Below are positions 20,137 through 25,626 of a DNA stretch of 25,626 bases, piece after piece (the first letter of the stretch is position 1; each line of letters begins with the position of its first letter). The DNA comes from Dipylidium caninum (taxonomy: Eukaryota; Platyhelminthes; Cestoda; Cyclophyllidea; Dipylidiidae), in contig QEYB01001588.1 in NCBI GenBank assembly GCA_017562135.1, positions 1-25,626 of the forward strand, written 5' to 3'. The notes under the pieces were generated by a model. That model saw only the letters and a list, made by a program, of their open reading frames with translations, did no database searches and was not told the origin of the DNA. The position numbers and the translations under genes were made by a program.

Positions 20137-20563
20137 TTACGAGATGCGGCGAAGAGGTTCGAAGATAATCAAGACGGTGAGGGGAGACGGCAAGCGACAT
20201 GGCGATGGTGGCGATGAAGGGCGACCAGAGGTTGCGATTTGTGTTGGAGGTAGTAGAAGACGCCGACCATGCCGAGGATGGCGCCGGCGGCGGAGAAGAC
20301 GGTGGCAAGGATTTCGGACCATCGAAGCCCTTCATCACGACGGCGTATGAAGAAGAAGAAGGCGAGGGTGCAAAACAGGCCGGGCGGTGAGGAGGAGCCA
20401 CCGGTCACCCGTTGTCCTCGCTCTTGGTGCAGCGCTCGCTGAGGATGCCCCCGAGGGTGCTCCCCTTGCCGATGCACACCCAGCCCGTGGTAGAAGACGG
20501 CGACGAAGAAGAGGATCGCCGAGATGAGAGCCAGGAAGAGGTAGGCGACTTTTTGCGATCCAT
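20137..20563 (-). CDS. 4TM-7: small four-transmembrane protein, long loop variant
   Basis: The start MDRK is followed by a break in the AAAAA run (20553-20549), after which VAYLFLALISAILFFVAV parallels 4TM-2. The loop reads GWVC, then fourteen residues before the second cysteine (ending LSERC, as in 4TM-2), where the other copies have seven or eight. Segment 2 is scrambled by breaks near 20395-20400 (LLLTA, then LFCTLAFFFFIRR). Segment 3 follows LRWSEILATVF and ends in GMVGVFYYL. NLWSPFIATIAMSL is shared with 4TM-2. Segment 4 (LTVLIIFEPL) ends in RRIS and TAA (20137-20139). A TATA-like box, a CCAAT box and a poly(A) signal frame it. The whole unit sits between the arms of an inverted repeat. 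Function unknown. Confidence 0.75.
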
Positions 20564-20606
20564 TTGTGCTGACTTGGGTCCTCCATCACCGCACACAACG
20601 GCGCCT

Positions 20607-20614
20607 CATATAGG
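20607..20614 (-). promoter_or_regulatory. TATA-like box of 4TM-7
   Basis: CCTATATG on the minus strand, about 45-50 bases upstream of the ATG at 20563. Confidence 0.5.
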
Positions 20615-20652
20615 CGAGGCGAGAAGCTTCGGCGCGCTGTTTGGCGCTCTTC

Positions 20653-20657
20653 ATTGG
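20653..20657 (-). promoter_or_regulatory. CCAAT box of 4TM-7
   Basis: GCCAATG on the minus strand, about 39 bases upstream of the TATA-like box. Confidence 0.45.
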
Positions 20658-20703
20658 CTCGTGGGATGCCACCACTTGAGAACTCACCAAATCGAAATTA
20701 CCG

Positions 20704-20739
20704 ACTGCCTGCCTGCCTGCCTGCCTGCTGCCTGCCTGG
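20704..20739. repeat. (CTGC)n microsatellite
   Basis: Tandem CTGC units with one interruption, between the 4TM-7 promoter and the right repeat arm. Confidence 0.9.
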
Positions 20740-20904
20740 CGAGCCACGCTGAGGCGGTGAATCACCTGGCAACTTGTCAATGCCGGCGGGAGATGCGCTT
20801 AGCCTTCTCGCGACTCCTACGAGAGGCCGCTTTCTCCCGTCCCCCGCGGGCCGGAGGAGACCGGCTCGGACGGCCAACGGAGTCCCGTCGCGATCCACGC
20901 GACG

Positions 20905-21353
20905 GACGGCGGGGCAGTGCGCTCCTCCCCACCCCGTGGCCGGGGCAGCGACGGCGCGGCGGTGGCACAAGCCGGCGCCAACGCGAGGGCAGCAAGGCGA
21001 GCGAGCAAGCGCGCAAGCGAGCGGTGCTGCCCGCGCCGCCCGCCGCCCGCCGCCGCCGCCCGCCCGTCCACCACCGCACAAACCCGCTCACTCGGCAAGC
21101 TGCCTCCACACTCCGAGCGTGTCGTCAACTGGCCCGCCCTCAATTGCGGTCCCGTCAAACTCGCGCCTCGGGTTCAGAGTGCAAGTGCGGCGCGCTTGTC
21201 AATCGATTGTTGCGTGTGTTTGTGTGTGTGTGTGTGTGTGCACCACCCGAGTGAGTGCGACGAGCCGCGTGGCGCTCACACCGGACGGCGGAGGCGTCGT
21301 GGCCCTCCCCGTGAATCCTCTCCGCGGCTGGCGACCAGGTGAAGCGCCTCTCC
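20905..21353. repeat. Right arm of the long inverted repeat flanking 4TM-7
   Basis: This is the inverse of 19112-19550. It lies upstream of the 4TM-7 promoter. It contains a TG tract (about 21218-21240) matching the CA tract of the left arm. Similarity stops abruptly at both ends. I see no clear target-site duplication outside the arms and no transposase. Confidence 0.9.
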
Positions 21354-21748
21354 GCCTGGAAGGCAGAACATGGGCGGGCGGCTGCAGGCGCAGGGGAAGG
21401 CCGCTGAACACACGACCGACGGAGAGGAAAACTGCAGCGGCCGAGTTCGACTGGAAGGCCACAGCTTGCGTTAGAGTCCGCCCCGACGTTATTCCAACGT
21501 GTATTCACTGCAAACATCGCCGCCCCACCGTCGAGCGAAGAATCGCGCTGTCTTCGGCGAGGAAACGCTTCTCTTGCCCACCCACCGCCGCCAGGCGGAG
21601 GCCTCGACGTGGTAAAGACCTCCAGCCTCCACTCAACTCGTCGCCCCTCGCCTAATCAACTCGATTCCCATTCCACCTGCCACGAAGTCCACCGAGCCGC
21701 CCGCCCCGCCCCCGGCCCCAACCGCCCGAGTTGTGGCGTTGACGACGA

Positions 21749-21789
<41 letters not shown>

Positions 21790-22436
21790 ATTCCAGTACG
21801 CCGGCGTGTACGTCGACGTAAAAAAGCTCCAGCGCCCGCCACGACGTCACACGACACAAGCCTGGCCCGCCATCTTTCACATGGGGACAGCGGCTTCGAC
21901 TATTGCACAGACTGCTTTCCGAGCAACTTCGTCACTGTTGATTTGTGCCTTTAACGTCGGCCGAGTGAACACAGATGGTGAGACTTATCCTCGGCTCCGT
22001 GTCTCGACGACGAGCATATCCGTGCCCACTGCGCAGGGGCAGGACGCAAGCGCTGCCCTCGGCCGGACTGGACGCCTTCCCCAGACCTGCCGCCTGTAAC
22101 TACGGCTGTTTGGCGCACCACCGGACTGCCGCTGCGTTGCTCTCGAGCGTCTTCGGACCTGGCGCCCCCGTGGGGAAAAGAGGATCCACACCTGCCTGCC
22201 AGTGTGGCGCCAATGTCCCCCACCCGGGGACCGCGGAACTCTTGCACCCCGCACTCGCCGGCGACCGGTGACAGACGCTGTCCACGCGCACTGACGGCCT
22301 TCACCGTTCAGCACGGGGGCCCCACCGGGGGATGGGGTTGCCGGCATCCTCCTTTAGGTCCCTCGCCTCGGTGAAATCACGGGCCGAGGGGAGAGAGAGA
22401 GAGACGAGGAAAAGAGAGAGGGCAAAAGGAATTCTC
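21354..22436. other. Intergenic region between the right arm and 4TM-8
   Basis: No gene is supportable. It includes the GAC array at 21741-21789 and a short GA tract at 22390-22404. The poly-Asp and poly-Ser frames over the GAC array are repeat artefacts. Confidence 0.4.
21741..21789. repeat. (GAC)n trinucleotide array
   Basis: About sixteen GAC units with one interruption (GAAC) near the start. Confidence 0.95.
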
Positions 22437-22875
22437 TTACGCACTACCACCAGTGGCCAATTTCAGCCACCCAGAAATGATAGCTAAAGCTAACAGTGAA
22501 AGGCCACTGGCAACTGAGGCCAGGAAAGGCGACCACAAATCACGCCTGTCGCAGTCGGTAGTAAGAAGCGCTCTCGGCCATGCCGAGGATAGCCGCGATT
22601 TATGACATCTAATCAACGGTGGCGACCATGTTGGCCCCATGAGTCGCCTCGGACAATGAGGACATGAAGAAGATGCCCGAGGCGAGGAACTAAGAGTCCA
22701 GCCGTCAGTAGAAAGAGGAGCCTGTCACCGTGTGCGCAATGGGGACTCGCAGACACCGCTGAGAATTGCTGCCTCCACACATCCAACCGTCGAGACCGAT
22801 TGGCGAGGAAGAAAGAGAACGGCTGAGACGAAGGCAATAACTGCTGTTCCGTGTAGATGATGCGCTTTGATCCAT
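22437..22875 (-). CDS. 4TM-8: small four-transmembrane protein, W-x-C-x7-C loop
   Basis: The start MDQ at 22875 leads, after a break, to HGTAVIAFVSAVLFFLA as segment 1, then GLDGWMC with the second cysteine after seven residues (GGSNSQR). Segment 2 reads LLFLLTAGL followed by FLASGIFFM in a shifted frame. AAILGMAESASYYR is aligned with AAILSIAGVFYYL of 4TM-2. DLWSPFLASVASGLS corresponds to LWSPFIATIAMSL. Segment 4 (LLALAIISGWLKL) ends in ATGGSA, with the stop at 22437-22439. At least four frame breaks are needed, more than in most copies, and segment 3 has lost hydrophobic residues (AESA for SIAG). It may therefore be a true pseudogene. The motif order is otherwise complete. Confidence 0.65.
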
Positions 22876-24203
22876 TTCTGTCAACTAAATTCTCCGTCGG
22901 GCGTGAGAATCCGCCCACGACGCATGGGTGGACAAGAGCATAAAAAAATTCAAAAAAACTTATCGAATTTTTGCGTTCTAACTAGTGGCCGAACGAGCAG
23001 CTGCTACACGAGCGTATGCGACGGACTCATATGCGACGGAGTGGCGATGACGCCGGTCGCGGTCTCGGGGCGTCCGAAGGCGACTGGGTTCCAACGCTCC
23101 TAGCGGCACAGTTAGCCACGAGGTTGTGGACAAAGCGCGGTTGGCCAAGTCAAACAGGAAGCTCACCTTCTGCCTTCTTCTACTTTGAGCTTGACTCAGA
23201 CGTCAGCGTTGAAGGCTACGCGGTTCTGTCAATACTTCCGTTCGCGTCTCCGACTCCCAGACATCAATAGCGTTTGGAATTGGATTGATGCCGTGGGGAG
23301 ACATTCCATCATGCACACCGCCAAAGTGCTGCTTATTCTACTGGTTTCTCAATCGCCCGAATGCCCGATGAGGAAAAAAGGGGAAGCCACGGCGACCACT
23401 TCAGGCAACCTGCGCCGCGATGCGCGGCAGACTGTGTAAGCTCTGGCGACAAAAGCTTTGTTCGAGCAGGAGGAGGATTGACAAGCGCCCTTTGTTGACG
23501 GGGGTAACCAGAATGACAAAGGAAACACGTTGCACAACAATAAAAAGTCCTACTCATTATCTTTCCAGTAGTGACTGTCACCGCACGTTTTTAGGGGTTG
23601 CGGGCAAGGGAACCAATTTAACCCGAAAACCCGATGCTACGGTCTGCAACGTCAGCTGCTTTCACACACAGAGCGGAAAAGGCGGGGAGATGTGCGCTGT
23701 GAAGTGTGCAGACGCTCTTGCATGGGCTGTGCGACCCTCGACGGGGACGCCACCTTCCAACTCTGTGTCGTCCCCACAACACACTGTGCTGCAAGCGCGG
23801 CGACTGCAAACATTCAGCAATGTTCCAAAACAGACCCGGAATATTTACAGCCGACTTGTATAAAGTCAGTGGTAATCTGCCGGACAAGCCCTACCTCCGA
23901 CCCAAAATCACATCATGATGGCAACGGCCATATTCAAAAAACCCTGCCAATTTCTTGTCACATCTGACGAATTTACAAGGACTTCAAACTATTAGAGGAG
24001 TAACAAATTGTTTTAAAAGACACAAAAAAGTTACTAGTAACGATTAACCCACGTTAAACACACTTGGACAACGTTACGCCCAAAACCCACGATAGGTTAG
24101 CACACAATTAGAGCGATTGTCATAAAAACACCAAGTGTATTATGAGCCCGGGCTTTCATGTAAGTTTTACCACAACCAACGCTTCCAATTACAAAACAGA
24201 AAT
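22876..24203. other. Transition region without a supportable gene
   Basis: A small direct repeat (ATGCGACGGA at 23025-23034 and 23031-23041 region) occurs close to the 4TM-8 5' side. Base composition changes from GC-rich to AT-rich near 23.9 kb. Minus-strand frames at 23333-23581 and 23618-23887 have no family motif. Confidence 0.4.
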
Positions 24204-24209
24204 TTTATT
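24204..24209 (-). other. Poly(A) signal of the right-end gene
   Basis: AATAAA on the minus strand about 230 bases past the stop at 24437. Confidence 0.5.
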
Positions 24210-24436
24210 GAAATAAGTACAAAAGCTCCGCAAAACTACAACACGATTACAACTTTCTACAAGAAAATAGAAAATATATGAAAATGTTACTAACGATGGT
24301 ATAAAGTCTACTCGGGGACTGGGAAGGGGAATTTGAGATCTTATTCTTAAAAAGCTCTTCTTATCCACTCTTGAGACGATTGGCATCCGCTGTTGTCTAA
24401 TGTATCGGATACGTCCCGGGTATCACCAACTCCTCC

Positions 24437-25533
24437 TTAGTTTGCGTCCCCCTTGTCTGCAGTCGTCAGTACAAAGTTCAGTTTGAGTGGACTTATCACA
24501 GACACTTCCTGATACTCGCCCACTACTCGTAGCTGTCTTTCAGTGGGAATAAACGCATGAATCGGAGGTGTTGTCTTGCCAGAATTGCACTTCGAAGTTG
24601 TCGTCCTCATCAATGAAGTCTTGTTAGGCGAATACTAGGGAGGTCACAACAAAGGAAAGTAGTCGGAAAAAAATATTAAAATTTGAAGATTATATTTAAA
24701 AATGAAGTAGACATTTGCCAGTGATCTCAGATTACCCCCTCTTGATCGTATCGAAGAGTGTAAAGCATAAAAGAACCAAGCAGCTTTACCAAGCGCCCAT
24801 AAAAAGTCCTCCATATGCTGCACTAAAAGAGAGCACCAAAAATTTCACATATCACAGCTTTAATGGATTTAAGTGCATCTGTTAATTCAAGTAAAAACAG
24901 GGGAAGCTTACCTTAATAGTTTTTTTTCAGAGCAGTTGCGGAGGAGTAGTGGCATGTCTTCCCCGTACCCCTCGTTAGCGTCAAGGATCCTCTGTTTCAC
25001 TGAAAACAACTGCATGACGTGACATTGCACTTCCTCTCGGGCACCAATGTTATGGTTCTTTATATAGGACGGCTGATTGTCCAGATGATGGCCTCGTGGT
25101 AACTTCGCATACAGCCTCATCTGTTGGACGTGGTTCGCGGACGAATAAATTGAGCAGGAGAGTGGCCAAAAGTGAAATAAAATTTTTGTTCCTTCCGAAG
25201 CCCCGAGTATATTTTACCTTCCATGCTAGGCCACTTCTTCTGTATGGATTGGTGGGATGCTAATTCGTTGCTTGCTAAATGAGAAGACCATTAAATTGGT
25301 CTGAGCGAATTGTATTAGGGAAGGAAAAGGCGAACATACGAATTGGACTTAATTCCTTGAACCAATAATGAAGGATAATGGAATTAAGGTTCTAAGCGTC
25401 TTTTTCGAAAAAACTGTAGAGTTTTTAACGTCGACATACGGATCTGTGAAAACAAAGGTAGGATTTTGAACTAGGAGAACTTACCACAAGAGAAACAGCC
25501 AACTGAGATGAACATTTCTAGGAGCAAAACCAT
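24437..25533 (-). CDS. Unrecognised small multi-exon gene
   Basis: Five exons can be placed on the minus strand by GT-AG sites and phase: 25533-25485 (MVLLLEMFISVGCFSC), 25274-25218 (ASNELASHQSIQKKWPSME), 25120-24912, 24822-24790 and 24634-24437. Exons 1 to 3 join in phase 1. Exon 3 opens DEAVCEVTTRPSSGQ; one extra T near 25052 moves it to the frame with NIGAREEVQCHVMQLF and GYGEDMPLLLRNCSEKKLL. Exon 4 gives SAAYGGLF. One missing T in its TTTTT run would put it in phase with exon 5, which is open to its stop at 24437-24439 and contains HAFIPTERQLRVVGEYQEV. The protein would have about 180 residues, with no clear membrane segment after the start. The true 5' end may lie outside the window, since an AG before AAATGTTC also fits an acceptor. 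I considered COX7A-like proteins because of the P-x-x-L-[KR] context and rejected them. Confidence 0.55.
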
Positions 25534-25626
25534 AGAAATGAGTGCAATTAAAATTGTATTCACCCCTAGCAATTTCTGGTAGAACACGCTTCAAATTGAA
25601 TGTTCACTCAGGCATCTAAGCTCATT

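Noticed and set aside
20774..21655. 293-codon + frame
   Set aside because: It covers the right repeat arm and is explained by GC-rich repeat sequence; no domain is visible.
21633..21880. Poly-Ser or poly-Asp protein
   Set aside because: Produced only by the GAC array.
24790..25120. COX7A-like mitochondrial protein from the PLLLR-NCSEKKLL context
   Set aside because: The best-phased next exon adds about 65 hydrophilic residues, whereas COX7A ends just after its membrane helix; the similarity is a few residues.

Overview
The window is nuclear DNA from a metazoan. Genes have short GT-AG introns, AATAAA poly(A) signals, TATA/CCAAT promoters and many microsatellites, and there are no bacterial operons. 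A parasitic flatworm (perhaps a cestode) is my best guess from the overall look and from a small membrane-protein family I do not know from other phyla. That assignment is inference. I saw no tRNA, rRNA or CRISPR.

Layout. Positions 145-2730 (+) hold the 3' part of a multi-exon gene for the cytoplasmic dynein light intermediate chain (DLIC), with a likely poly(A) signal at 3452. Positions 3458-5610 are GC-rich with no gene I can support. From 5655 to 22875 there is an array of at least eight small intronless genes, called 4TM-1 to 4TM-8 here: one on + and seven on -. Each is about 400-440 bp and encodes about 135-145 residues: four hydrophobic segments and, after the first, a short loop with W-x-C-x(7,8)-C (x14 in one copy). 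This recalls the claudin/PMP22 layout, but homology is not shown. Two weaker candidates lie inside the array (10906-11275 and 14298-14738). A roughly 440-bp inverted repeat (19112-19550 / 20905-21353) brackets 4TM-7. The right end beyond about 23.9 kb is AT-rich and carries a small multi-exon gene on - (24437-25533) that I do not recognise.

Almost every coding region, including the conserved DLIC gene, can only be read by stepping over single-base frame breaks. Most are +1, often in homopolymers. This fits uncorrected long-read consensus error better than independent decay of every gene, so I annotate the genes as CDS and give the breaks in each entry.

Function. DLIC is a housekeeping motor subunit. 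The 4TM array looks like a lineage-specific, tandemly expanded family of small membrane proteins with its own compact promoters. Nothing in the sequence shows what it does.
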